Positions 6,616-13,502 of a stretch of DNA of 15,918 bases are shown here, in pieces (position 1 is the stretch's first letter; each line of letters starts with the position of its first letter). Origin of the DNA: Deltaproteobacteria bacterium (GTDB taxonomy: Bacteria > Desulfobacterota_B > Binatia > UBA9968); the NCBI GenBank assembly GCA_005879255.1, contig VBKY01000250.1:1-15918 (forward strand), read 5' to 3'. The notes beneath the pieces are model-generated. The model was not told the origin of the DNA. It saw only the letters and a program-made list of their open reading frames with translations, and made no database searches. Position numbers and translations under genes: made by a program.

Positions 6616-7914
6616 CTAGCCGCGCCGCGCCGTCATGGTGCGCCCATCGCCGGTGCGCAAAATGAGCGCGTTATCAGGGGCCAGCGCGAAGCCTTGAACA
6701 TTTTTCAATATATCGAGAAACAAGTCTTCCTGACGCATCAGCGCCGGAGCGCACGCCATCATGGTCACGCCAGTTTTGGAGATGGTGAGCCCTTCTCCTG
6801 TCAATGTGTATGCGCCCGTGTAGGTATTGCATGACGCCCTACCTGAAACACGGCTGTCCACAGCGAAATTGAGCGTTACGCGCGAGGGATCGATGATGCC
6901 GGTTCCGTTGATGTCTTCAACCACCCATTCGCCGCCCTGCAGCAGTGCGCCGGGGTCGCCACCACACCCGTTGAGCTGCTTGCCGTCAAACACGACTACG
7001 GCCTCATTCGGATACGGCATGCCAGTCATCGTGTCGCTGCAGAGTCGGTCGAAGATCCTCACGATCAATTCATGGCCGTCGGTTCTGGCCGCATATTGCC
7101 TGAATGCAGCCGTTGTTTCGGCGGGGAGCGCCGGCGCCTCGATACGCGTTTGCCCATAGTTATCTAAGAACGTTATCTTGGTGTCCGTGACCTGGAGGCG
7201 CCAACCGGGTTCGTTGCCGGTCGCACGGAACACCTTCGATTCCGTCTCCACCCGCATGCATTCGGGATAAGTCTGCCCTCTCAAAACCAGCATCGCCCGG
7301 TCGCCCTTAGACCAGAACGTTGTCGTCGGATCGCCAGTCGCCGCAAATTTCGCCCCTGACGCGGCCTCCACTGGACGCATCTCGATGGTCTCCTTGCCGA
7401 GCGCGAGATGCATCGTGTCAGCCGTGTAACCGATCGTAACATTCTGATTGCCGCAGCGCAGTGCGGCGATAAACGCCCAAGCCTCGACAGGCATCATAAT
7501 CAGGGTTCCAAGGTCTATGGCTTCCGACGCCGGGTCGATCAATACGGGTTCGGTTGCCCATGTCGGTTTGCCACTCAAGAAGACACCGCCACGAACGTTG
7601 TATTGTCTGCTCGTCGCCAGCGCGGAGCGATTGACCGTCAATTCGAACTGAATCGGAACCTGCCTCCCTCCCAACGCTATCCGTTGCTCCGTAATGACTG
7701 GATGGTTGCTGGAAGAAACATCCCGCAGTTCGACGACAGCGATGCTCTCAGGCGGAAGCGCGATTCGCGCAGGATAGATCAGCGTGCCTCTCAAAGAGAG
7801 GATTCGGGGTGGTTCCCGTTGCATCGCACCGGAACCGCTCGGGATGCCGCTGGCGCAACCAGTAATGAGCGACAGCCACTCAATAGCAATGGCCACCGCA
7901 ATAGCGCGGAACAT
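6616..7914 (-). CDS. Multidomain lipoprotein: YbaY-like + MliC-like + META/HslJ
   Basis: It has 432 residues from ATG at 7914. The N-terminus gives a signal peptide with ITGC (Cys20), so it is an envelope lipoprotein. Domain order: a YbaY-like domain (about 40-145, RGTLIYPARIALPPESIAVV); a membrane-bound lysozyme-inhibitor-like domain (about 150-225, with ALRCGNQNVTIGYT and a second Cys in YPECM, as in MliC); a linker domain (FRATGNEPGWRLQV, about 230-310, like that next to MliC in other predicted lipoproteins); and a C-terminal META/HslJ domain (about 325-425, GGEWVVEDINGTG, ASCNTYTGAYTL, TMMACAPALMRQED). By family knowledge MliC blocks C-type lysozyme, and META proteins are linked to heat or antibiotic stress. 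The whole suggests cell-wall protection. No visible defects. The neighbour at 5922-6408 repeats its first domain and the one at 8987-9427 its last. Confidence 0.88.
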   Translation of the reverse strand: MFRAIAVAIAIEWLSLITGCASGIPSGSGAMQREPPRILSLRGTLIYPARIALPPESIAVVELRDVSSSNHPVITEQRIALGGRQVPIQFELTVNRSALATSRQYNVRGGVFLSGKPTWATEPVLIDPASEAIDLGTLIMMPVEAWAFIAALRCGNQNVTIGYTADTMHLALGKETIEMRPVEAASGAKFAATGDPTTTFWSKGDRAMLVLRGQTYPECMRVETESKVFRATGNEPGWRLQVTDTKITFLDNYGQTRIEAPALPAETTAAFRQYAARTDGHELIVRIFDRLCSDTMTGMPYPNEAVVVFDGKQLNGCGGDPGALLQGGEWVVEDINGTGIIDPSRVTLNFAVDSRVSGRASCNTYTGAYTLTGEGLTISKTGVTMMACAPALMRQEDLFLDILKNVQGFALAPDNALILRTGDGRTMTARRG

Positions 7915-7956
7915 AAGCTGGCTCTTATTTGAATAACTTATAACGAGCTTGCCGGA

Positions 7957-8283
7957 TCAGGCGACAGAAAACATGGTAGTCCATAAACATCTTGCGCGCG
8001 CGCCGAACTTGAGTTGCTTTCCGGGTAGAATCGGCGGGACCGGCGATACCGCGATGAGAAGAAGAGCGACTTTAACCGCACGCGTGAGATCAAATAACGC
8101 GGCCAAGATCGCCGCGAAGACCGGCACGACGATATACATCGCGAATAGCGCGCGTGCGAGCAAGCCGGGCCGCCTTAGTACATAAGTTGCGTCCGCATAG
8201 CTCGCGCGCAGGCCGAGAGCAAAGACAAGCAGAAAGATGCTCGCCTGAATCGCTAGCGGGATCAGTTGTGCAAGATCAATCAT
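7957..8283 (-). pseudogene. N-terminal fragment of a BASS (bile acid:sodium symporter)-type transporter
   Basis: The frame encodes 108 residues with three hydrophobic segments (about 6-25, 42-64 and 68-90). FALGLRASYADATYVLRRPG and KVALLLIAVSPVPPILPGKQ resemble the start of BASS/SBF-family transporters, which normally run to about 300 residues with nine or ten membrane segments. Here homology ends at LPGKQLKFG, followed by a short unrelated tail and a stop. About 40 bp later the next gene begins, so most of the protein is gone through deletion, not just a frameshift. The ATG at 8283 overlaps the stop of the ElaB-like gene by 8 bp, typical of translational coupling, so the intact ancestor probably formed a two-gene unit with it. 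It is unlikely to transport anything as it stands. Confidence 0.7.
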
Positions 8284-8599
8284 GAACAGCCGAGCTGTTT
8301 GGCGCTTGTGATGGATGCCGCTTTAATCGCCACGCAACCAGCGCGGCGAGGCTTAGACCGATCGCGACGCTGATAACGGCAGACCGGACCGGGTCCTGCT
8401 TGATATGGTCCCTCGCATTGCCGGCCAGTCCTTGAGCCGCACGCAGACCCTGCCTGCTCCAACGTTGAGCAACGGTCTTGCCGTTTTGGACAACGCGAGT
8501 CGCACCTCTGAACCGCCTGCCTTCGTTTTCGAACGAGGTCAGCGGCTCGTCGGCCTGGCCGGTTCTTTCCGACATAGCGCTTTCTTCAGCCTTTGACAT
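8276..8599 (-). CDS. ElaB/YqjD/DUF883-like membrane-anchored protein
   Basis: It has 107 residues from ATG at 8599 with an excellent AAGGAGGAT site 5-7 nt upstream. The N-terminal 70 residues are polar and helical, and KQDPVRSAVISVAIGLSLAA begins a single C-terminal membrane segment (about 74-93) closed by WRLKRH. This layout, with a D-P-x-R-S entry into a C-terminal anchor, is that of the ElaB/YqjD/DUF883 family, inner-membrane proteins of which some bind ribosomes in stationary phase. The N-terminal part is too diverged to be certain of the subfamily. It overlaps the start of the BASS fragment by 8 bp and would be the first gene of that unit. Confidence 0.65.
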   Translation of the reverse strand: MSKAEESAMSERTGQADEPLTSFENEGRRFRGATRVVQNGKTVAQRWSRQGLRAAQGLAGNARDHIKQDPVRSAVISVAIGLSLAALVAWRLKRHPSQAPNSSAVHD

Positions 8600-8872
8600 G
8601 TCAATCCTCCTTGTTTGTTATCAATCGCATTGAGTCATGGAGTGCCATGCACGCGCACGACAGATGAGGTTTACGCAGAGTAAACCCGCTATCGGGTGTT
8701 CCCCTATTTTTGATTCAAAATCCCTGAGGCAACTACGGCTTCGAGAAAGTTCAGCCGTCGGAACCGATCGCTTGAAGAGTGTAGTAGCCCGTGCGGCCGG
8801 CAATTTTGCTGGAAAGGTGAGCGACAGACGCCCGGTCACACCATCCTCGCCCCAATGATCGAGGCCCGTAGT
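8600..8872. other. Intergenic region with no supported feature
   Basis: I see only short overlapping frames on both strands without ribosome sites or family features, apart from the ribosome site of the gene ending at 8599. Confidence 0.3.
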
Positions 8873-8990
8873 CTACTGCGCATTGCGCGGGTCGTAAATC
8901 ATCTGGGAGATCTGTGCCGGTTGGGTGGTGATGAAACTTCGACGTCACATAGTTGATCACGGACGGTGTGGCAAATCGCGGATCGTTCAT
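8873..8990 (-). pseudogene. Short coupled reading frame with a probable frameshift, unrecognised
   Basis: An ATG at 8990 overlaps the META gene's stop as ATGA, suggesting translational coupling. The frame starts NDPRFATPSVINYVTSKF. If one base of the AAA at 8934-8936 is dropped it continues ITTQPAQISQMIYDPRNAQ and stops at 8873 after 38 residues in all. The unshifted frame continues to 8751 with a less protein-like sequence. I do not recognise either version, and both the frameshift and the gene are tentative. Confidence 0.25.
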
Positions 8991-9427
8991 CCGGCGATCG
9001 GCTCGAACTCATAGATGCCACCGTCGGCCATCAACGACAGAAAGAGATGGCGATCCTTGATAATGTACGAGCGGATGTAGTCCCAATGCTTGACGATCTG
9101 ATCGTGCAGCGACCCGGGCGGGCACATGGCGCGCGTGAGCGCTAGTGGGCCTAACGCGAGCTGATTCGGTCCTGACGATTTCCACGTGCCGCGTCCACGG
9201 TTGCAGTCGACGCGCGCGCTCACGGCACCATCGGCTCCGAAGGTGATCGTGTACTTCGCCTTGTCGTCCGGCGTCAGCGTCTTGTCGTCACTGCCCTGAA
9301 ACTTGACGAGCTGCCAGGACGTGCCGCCGAGGTCGGCTGCTGTGTCTCGTTCCAAGGTGTGCGTGCACGCGCTGCAGGTGGCGGCAATAACCAGTAACGA
9401 AAAGACGAAGGGACAGTGCCTTCTCAT
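8987..9427 (-). CDS. META-domain (HslJ-like) lipoprotein
   Basis: The frame gives 146 residues from ATG at 9427, which follows AGGAGAAAGGAAG; the longer in-frame start at 9685 has no such site and no signal peptide at its head. The N-terminus MRRHCPFVFSLLVIAATCSA ends in a Cys lipobox. The mature part is a single META domain: LGGTSWQLVKFQG, TITFGADGAVSARVDCNRGR and LALTRAMCPPGSLHDQIV, with the paired Cys typical of HslJ-like proteins. HslJ in E. coli is a heat-inducible outer-membrane protein linked to novobiocin resistance; the molecular role is not known. The same domain ends the large lipoprotein at 6616-7914. Its leader is about 250 bp or more, with a GCGAC-tt-GTCGC hairpin just before the ribosome site. 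Confidence 0.85.
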   Translation of the reverse strand: MRRHCPFVFSLLVIAATCSACTHTLERDTAADLGGTSWQLVKFQGSDDKTLTPDDKAKYTITFGADGAVSARVDCNRGRGTWKSSGPNQLALGPLALTRAMCPPGSLHDQIVKHWDYIRSYIIKDRHLFLSLMADGGIYEFEPIAG

Positions 9428-9781
9428 CTTCCTTTCTCCTACTTTTTGTTGCGGCGACTTGTCGCGCGGGCGCTGCCGTCGTAGCCGCCGCCGAGCCGCA
9501 GGGGCACTTGAAGGGCTGCCGGTCGACTGCGTAGAGCCCACACTTGTTGTTATACCTAAAAGCGATTCGTAGCCGCGCGCAATGTGTCGTCGTCGGTTCT
9601 CTAAGAGATACAAAGCAGCGCCTTGACGATTCGATTCGTAGCAACCAGCCGCTTCCAGGCACGAGCAAGACGTGAATTTAACCAACTGAAACGAATTTAC
9701 ATAGATGTGTTCCGCGCGCCTCTTGGGAGTTTCATGGTTAAGCGGGTTCTCTTATTATCAATCATTCCATTTGAGAATTTG

Positions 9782-10033
9782 CTAAACTCTCTTCAAAAGC
9801 CGATACCCGCCCAGTAGCACCAGGCCGGCGACGATCGCGACGAGGAAACTGCGAAAATCGAAACCGGTAATATCACCGTATCCGAGCAGAACGGCAATGA
9901 AACCGCCGATGATGGCGCCGGCAATGCCGATAATGATTGTAATGATGACTCCTCCTGGGTCGTCGCCCGGCATGATGAGTTTCGCAAGCGCGCCCGCTAT
10001 CAGTCCGAAAATAATCCACGATAGGATTCCCAT
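9782..10033 (-). CDS. GlsB/YeaQ/YmgE-family membrane protein
   Basis: It has 83 residues from ATG at 10033 with a strong AGGAGG site 7 nt upstream. It opens MGILSWIIFGLIAGALAKLI, followed by PGDDPGG and a second glycine-rich membrane segment IITIIIGIAGAIIGGFIAVL, then a third near the C-terminus (FLVAIVAGLVLLGGYRLL). This is the standard pattern of the GlsB/YeaQ/YmgE (transglycosylase-associated) family of small inner-membrane proteins, often induced by general or envelope stress. The molecular activity is unknown. It stands alone, with gaps of about 350 bp upstream-side gene-free DNA on the left and 670 bp on the right. Confidence 0.93.
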   Translation of the reverse strand: MGILSWIIFGLIAGALAKLIMPGDDPGGVIITIIIGIAGAIIGGFIAVLLGYGDITGFDFRSFLVAIVAGLVLLGGYRLLKRV

Positions 10034-10706
10034 GTTTCACCTCCTGACGATTTTGAAGGCACAATTTCGTCGCCAAGTACCAAAGATCATTTGCCGACCA
10101 TTGGACTCGGAACTACGGGCACCATATTACGGCGTAATCCTGCAATGCCTCCCCGGCTGACGCGATCTGCAAAAGCAGTTCTCGGCTTTTTATATAATCG
10201 AGATCGCGCTCGGGCGTCGTCTTGATGTGCTTTGGTCCGGCACAACCTTGGACCATGTTTTACGACTCCCTCGGTTTTTAACCCTTCTATTTCACACGAG
10301 AGTGTCTCGGCCATCGGGAAAACCCTAATTTATGCTTCTAAAACTCTTACTCATGAAGATCTGAGCCAACGGCACAAGCTCAGATAACTCCAATGCCGAT
10401 GACCGCCGCCACGCACCAAGGGGAGGAATTACGCAGCGGCGGTCATCGCGCCTGCCATTGCAGTCTGGGATGCAACTGTCGGCATGAAGGTCTTTGAACG
10501 CTCCACAGCCAAACACCGATGTCGTTAACTATGACGAATCCGGCGCTGATATTCTGCGTGAGGAAAGCTCATCGCGGGCGCAAGTGGAACTCTGCAGATG
10601 CTCTAGCGTTCTTTTTGACGCCGATCACAGCGAGCAAACCACCATCCCATGCCGTCGTCACCTTGTGTGCCAGTGGCGTCGTTGCGGCAACGCCGTGGCT
10701 TTGACC
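10034..10706. other. Gene-free region of about 670 bp
   Basis: No gene can be supported on either strand. It contains the 13-bp inverted repeat at 10397-10448 and an AT-rich TATATAAT stretch near 10190 that could belong to a promoter. In the minus strand the frame of the TAG-interrupted gene stays open for about 45 more codons after its second stop, which I treat as chance. Confidence 0.35.
10397..10448. repeat. Perfect 13-bp inverted repeat with a 26-bp loop
   Basis: CGATGACCGCCGC at 10397-10409 is the exact reverse complement of 10436-10448. The GC-rich stem would form a stable hairpin in RNA from either strand. The loop holds GGGGAGGAATT, which is Shine-Dalgarno-like on the plus strand. 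No T run follows on either side, so it is not a simple terminator. It could be part of a small RNA, a relic of a mobile element or a structured leader. Confidence 0.6.
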
Positions 10707-11189
10707 CTAGGCAGCGTTTACACCTAGCGCCACCGCCATCTCCCGGAGCGCGGCGTTTTCTGCCTCGCTGACCACCGTACCACCGATACCTAGGAAGCCG
10801 CCTTCTTTGGCAGCCTCTGCGGTCTTTCGCGCGAGCGACACCAGCTAACGTTTGTATTCTTCCGCCTCGGCAGGCGACCTCTGTCCAACCAGTGCGGCAG
10901 CTCGCTTGCAACGCGCGATCAGGATGGCGCGGGCGTTCGCCGGGTCGGTGCGAAGCTCTGATGTATCCGGCCTTCCGTCCCTTGCCTTGATCGCTTCAGC
11001 CACGGCCCGGATCAACTCATTAGAAGTGCTTGTCGCAGTCTCAGTCACCGCTTTCACGACGGCCATCGCCTCCTTGACCATTCCAATAGGACCACCAAGA
11101 TCGGCAACGGACACAAGCAAGCCTGCCAGCATGGGGGCGGAAGAAATCACCTTCCATTCTTCAGCCGTATAATCCGTTGATTTTGACAT
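10707..11189 (-). pseudogene. Uncharacterised protein interrupted by an in-frame TAG
   Basis: ATG at 11189 follows GGGAGAA. The first part (114 residues, to 10848) opens MSKSTDYTAEEWKVISSAPM and is helical and alanine-rich. A TAG at 10845-10847 interrupts it after EEYKR, but the same frame continues LVSLARKTAEAAKEGGFLGIG, then VSEAENAALREMAVALG, to a TAG at 10707, for 160 residues in all. Similar proteins I recall (annotated hypothetical) have a YK-x-W-L motif here and end with EGGFLG-x-GG and SEAE-x-AAL, so the TAG most likely replaces a TGG (Trp) or CAG. This makes it a nonsense mutation, a base-call error or readthrough. The N-terminal EEWK motif and the C-terminal glycine block are the recognisable ends. 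No function is known to me. Confidence 0.7.
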
Positions 11190-11294
11190 AATTATTTCTC
11201 CCTTGTCGCTTAAAACCTTTCATCGCAGCTTTGGCCGTGATCAGCGAAACACCTTAGCCAGGAGTCCAGGCAATACCTTCCTCATCCAGAGATG

Positions 11295-11702
11295 TTAGGC
11301 GCGGTGATAGGTCACTGCCTTGGGATGGGATGGCTTTCCCTCGTTTTGCTCTCGCGTGCCAAGCTGCTGCTTCAGACGCAAGAGACCGCCCCTAAGATAA
11401 TGCGGATTGATTTCTAAAAACCCACACAGGTTTTCAAAGCTGAATGGCCAATTCGAGTCCTCGGCAAACAACCATTCCTCAGTTTCACGAAAGAGCCGCC
11501 GGTCCCTACGCTGTTTCGCCGTTAGGTATTTGATGAAACAGATGATCGCGTCATCCAAGACAGCTGCCATAAGATTTACTTCCGGGGCACGAAATGATCG
11601 TGAATCAACGACCGGTAAATATTCTGTCGAACTTAACCTGTTGGGTTGAGACTTCTCCGAATCTTCGGAGTCGCCTGCCACGCCGCACAATTCGCGATGC
11701 AT
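11295..11702 (-). CDS. Uncharacterised protein with a helical SNWPFSFENLC motif
   Basis: It has 135 residues from ATG at 11702, chosen because AAAGGAGGATTC lies just upstream; the longer frame to 11750 lacks a site. The N-terminal 40 residues are polar and probably disordered. From about residue 45 the protein is helical: AVLDDAIICFIKYLTAKQRR, then RLFRETEEWLFAED, then SNWPFSFENLCGFLEINPHY and LRGGLLRLKQQ. The last two blocks look like a small helix-turn-helix-type fold. I recall this W-P-F-S-F-E-N-x-C arrangement in short hypothetical proteins of environmental bacteria, with no known function. There is no signal peptide or membrane segment, so it is cytoplasmic and could bind nucleic acid, which is only a guess. 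Its start is 53 bp past the stop of lipoprotein B. Confidence 0.75.
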   Translation of the reverse strand: MHRELCGVAGDSEDSEKSQPNRLSSTEYLPVVDSRSFRAPEVNLMAAVLDDAIICFIKYLTAKQRRDRRLFRETEEWLFAEDSNWPFSFENLCGFLEINPHYLRGGLLRLKQQLGTREQNEGKPSHPKAVTYHRA

Positions 11703-11755
11703 GAATCCTCCTTTCTCTCCGACTAGTACCGATTCAAGCCGTACGGACAACTCAC

Positions 11756-12115
11756 TTACTCTTTCGGCGGACTAGCAACAGTTTTCAAACCCGAGGTCTT
11801 GCTGTGAAGAAGCGCGCTTTGCTTCTTGTCGCGAAGTGGATCACAGAGCAGTCGCTTCAATGTGCGATCTTCGCCGTTTCGCCGATCCGGTCGCTGCTCG
11901 TCCTGCACACATTCGCCAGCGTCCTGCGCTTGTTTGCGGGCAATAAAGAGGAGAATGACGATCGCCTCGGCGAGAACCGACTGATCAGCGCCGCCACCGA
12001 TGCTTGTGGCAGAAGATTGTCCGTCTGTCGGTGACTTTTCTTGCTTACACGCTCCGGCCGAAACTAAGGTGAGAAACGCAATTAAGCTGGTCAGCTTTCG
12101 AAGCCAGGCTTGCAT
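11756..12115 (-). CDS. Small lipoprotein B, paralogue of the protein at 5305-5640
   Basis: The frame has 119 residues from ATG at 12115, preceded by GTGGAGA; a GTG at 12130 is an alternative. The signal peptide ends LVSAGAC. A Ser/Thr/Gly linker follows, then DQSVLAEAIVILLFIARKQA, DEQRPD and a basic tail. Compared with lipoprotein A the shared features are the Cys and K/D-rich start, a Q-S-x-L-x-x-A-x-V-I hydrophobic helix, the DEQ-x-P motif and an Arg/Lys-rich tail. The hydrophobic helix directly after a lipid anchor suggests a peptide lying on or in the membrane. No family or function is recognised. It sits upstream of the gene at 11295-11702 and may be cotranscribed with it. Confidence 0.62.
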   Translation of the reverse strand: MQAWLRKLTSLIAFLTLVSAGACKQEKSPTDGQSSATSIGGGADQSVLAEAIVILLFIARKQAQDAGECVQDEQRPDRRNGEDRTLKRLLCDPLRDKKQSALLHSKTSGLKTVASPPKE

Positions 12116-12362
12116 ACGGATTCTCCACACTCTCCGCGTGTCACATTCTTGACGAGACGTTATCTGTGATGGTGAGCGGTTGAAATCGGGCGTTGGATGA
12201 TTTCGGCTTCCAAGTCCCTTAGGAAACTAAGATTCGGATGGGTCTATGTCTGCTGGCGATCGGTGCCGTGATTTACCCGTCGCAGTTTCTAAGAAACCAA
12301 AGCGCCATCGTCAGGACAGCAAGAGCTAGGCGTGGCAACGATGTCGATCACATTGGTTGGCC
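12116..12362. other. Intergenic region with no supported feature
   Basis: It lies upstream of lipoprotein B and downstream of the glucosidase remnant. I see no gene, and no copy of the palindrome. Confidence 0.3.
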
Positions 12363-12592
12363 TCAATACGAACGGACGATTTTCATCGCAGCCAGCCTCG
12401 AAGCCCTTCTCCAGCAGTCGGTCGACTTCAACACCGCTAACGACTTGATCGACCGCGCCACCAAACCTGTCCAACCCGTTTGATGACTCGCGCCGATGCC
12501 CGCGCCATTGTCGCCATGGAAGTACTCGTAAAACAGGATCGGATCGCGCCAATGCGGATCGCTCTGAACTTTTCTGCGTTACCGTACACCGG
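12363..12592 (-). pseudogene. C-terminal remnant of a GH63-type glucosidase
   Basis: From 12592 the minus strand reads PVYGNAEKF. The next frame then reads [20 protein letters not shown] followed by [19 protein letters not shown]. The two join if one C is restored between 12565 and 12566, giving [11 protein letters not shown]. This is the very conserved C-terminal end of bacterial glycoside hydrolase family 63 (mannosyl-oligosaccharide-glucosidase-like) proteins, which run to 800-900 residues. Only about 45 recognisable residues remain; the rest of the gene would lie where mlaC and its promoter now stand. The frame then continues to a stop at 12363 with unrelated sequence. It is therefore a true gene relic and not only a sequencing error, though the frameshift alone could be either. 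Confidence 0.75.
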
Positions 12593-12665
12593 AGAGGAAC
12601 ACACAAGAGAAAATCGCGATGACATTACCGTCAATTTACCTTGCTGAGGGATTTCGCGTTCGAAA

Positions 12666-12682
12666 ATCAGCAGAACCCTGAT
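12666..12682. promoter_or_regulatory. Palindromic operator candidate, copy 5 (one mismatch, upstream of mlaC)
   Basis: ATCAGC-agaac-CCTGAT has the ATCAG-N7-CTGAT core with a C:C mismatch at the sixth position. It lies 53 bp upstream of the mlaC ATG. It overlaps the terminator-like hairpin at 12672-12693, so the two readings compete. Confidence 0.4.
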
Positions 12683-12693
12683 GGTTCTTTTTT
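12672..12693 (+). terminator. Rho-independent terminator-like hairpin upstream of mlaC
   Basis: AGAACC-ctgat-GGTTCT forms a 6-bp stem and is followed by a run of six T (counting the last stem base). It sits 42 bp before the mlaC ATG, so it would act as an attenuator or stop transcription entering from the left. The stem is short and only half GC, so the efficiency is doubtful. Confidence 0.35.
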
Positions 12694-12735
12694 ATGCGAT
12701 TGATAGGGTTCAACGTTGCGACAGAGGTTGGACGA

Positions 12736-13341
12736 ATGAACCGAGCATGTAAAATTACCACTGCGGCGATTCTTTTTATGGGCAGTTCTTTATGGAATCC
12801 GCCCGCCTCGACCGGCATCACACCAGCGGGACAGTTGCAGGAGACGTGGGAACAAATCGTTCTCATTCTCAAGTCAGCCCGCTTTGATTCCGAACCCGAA
12901 ATTGATGCGTTTAGGATTAAGGTGATGCAAATCATCATTCCCAGGTTTGACTTCGCCGAAATGGCGAAGCGCTCTTTAGGCGCTCACTGGGCAGATCGCA
13001 CCGCTGAGGAGCAGGAACAATACGTCAAGCTTTTCATGGCTATGTTGGCAAGATCGTATATCGGCGGCATCCGCGAGTATAAAGACTCAACAGTTCTCTA
13101 CACCCGTGAGTCTAACGACGCGAATCGCGCGGAGATCGATACCAAGATCGTTACCAAAGGCGCCAAAGATTTGTTCGTCAGCTACCGAATGCATTTTGTC
13201 GAAGAAAATTGGAAAGTCTACGACGTCATCATCGATGACGTAAGCCTGATTGACAACTACCGCGCCCAGTTTCACCGGGTGATCGCGCATTCATCTTTCG
13301 AAGGTCTCATTCGCATCATGAAGGAAAGACAACAGGGCTGA
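12736..13341 (+). CDS. mlaC: MlaC-family phospholipid-binding protein (toluene-tolerance Ttg2D)
   Basis: It is the only convincing plus-strand gene: 201 residues from ATG at 12736, preceded by AGAGGTTGG; an in-frame ATG at 12694 overlaps the hairpin region and has no ribosome site. Residues 1-27 form a signal peptide, so the product is periplasmic. The body has the family pattern: IIPRFDFAEMAKRSLGAHWA, TAEEQEQYVKLFMAMLARSY, then a beta-rich part (VSYRMHFVEENWKVYDVIID, DVSLIDNYRAQFHRVI) ending in the usual F-x-x-L-I-x-x-M-K. MlaC carries phospholipid between the outer-membrane MlaA complex and the inner-membrane MlaFEDB ABC transporter, keeping the outer membrane asymmetric. None of the other mla genes is nearby, so this is an orphan copy. 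Length is normal for the family. Confidence 0.92.
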   Translation: MNRACKITTAAILFMGSSLWNPPASTGITPAGQLQETWEQIVLILKSARFDSEPEIDAFRIKVMQIIIPRFDFAEMAKRSLGAHWADRTAEEQEQYVKLFMAMLARSYIGGIREYKDSTVLYTRESNDANRAEIDTKIVTKGAKDLFVSYRMHFVEENWKVYDVIIDDVSLIDNYRAQFHRVIAHSSFEGLIRIMKERQQG

Positions 13342-13445
13342 CGTGTCCGATTAGTATCTCAACCCCTCAGAAGTGACTCTCAAGTTGCTTAAAGTCGGCA
13401 TATCGATTTGTTCATCAATGAGTACCGGCGGCTAAGTCAGTCTGG

Positions 13446-13463
13446 GCCGCCGCTGCAGGCGGC
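13446..13463. terminator. GC hairpin between convergent genes
   Basis: GCCGCC-gctgca-GGCGGC is a 6-bp perfect stem between the convergent mlaC and DUF1269 genes. No T run follows on either strand, so it would be at most a weak or Rho-assisted terminator. Confidence 0.25.
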
Positions 13464-13502
13464 ACGGAAACGCCGGCGTGTTCCTCGCTTCAATTCAGGA
13501 TG

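Noticed and set aside
9561..9640. Repeated CGATTCGTAGC in the leader of the META gene
   Set aside because: Only 11 bp and two copies; not enough to call a repeat or site.
10572..10706. Open continuation of about 45 codons past the second TAG of the interrupted gene
   Set aside because: It has no start, no family features, and a stretch of this length is easily open by chance at this GC content.
10845..10847. Recoding of TAG as an amino acid
   Set aside because: TAG also ends other frames in the window (10707 and 8873) and there is no other internal TAG, so a point mutation or read error is simpler.
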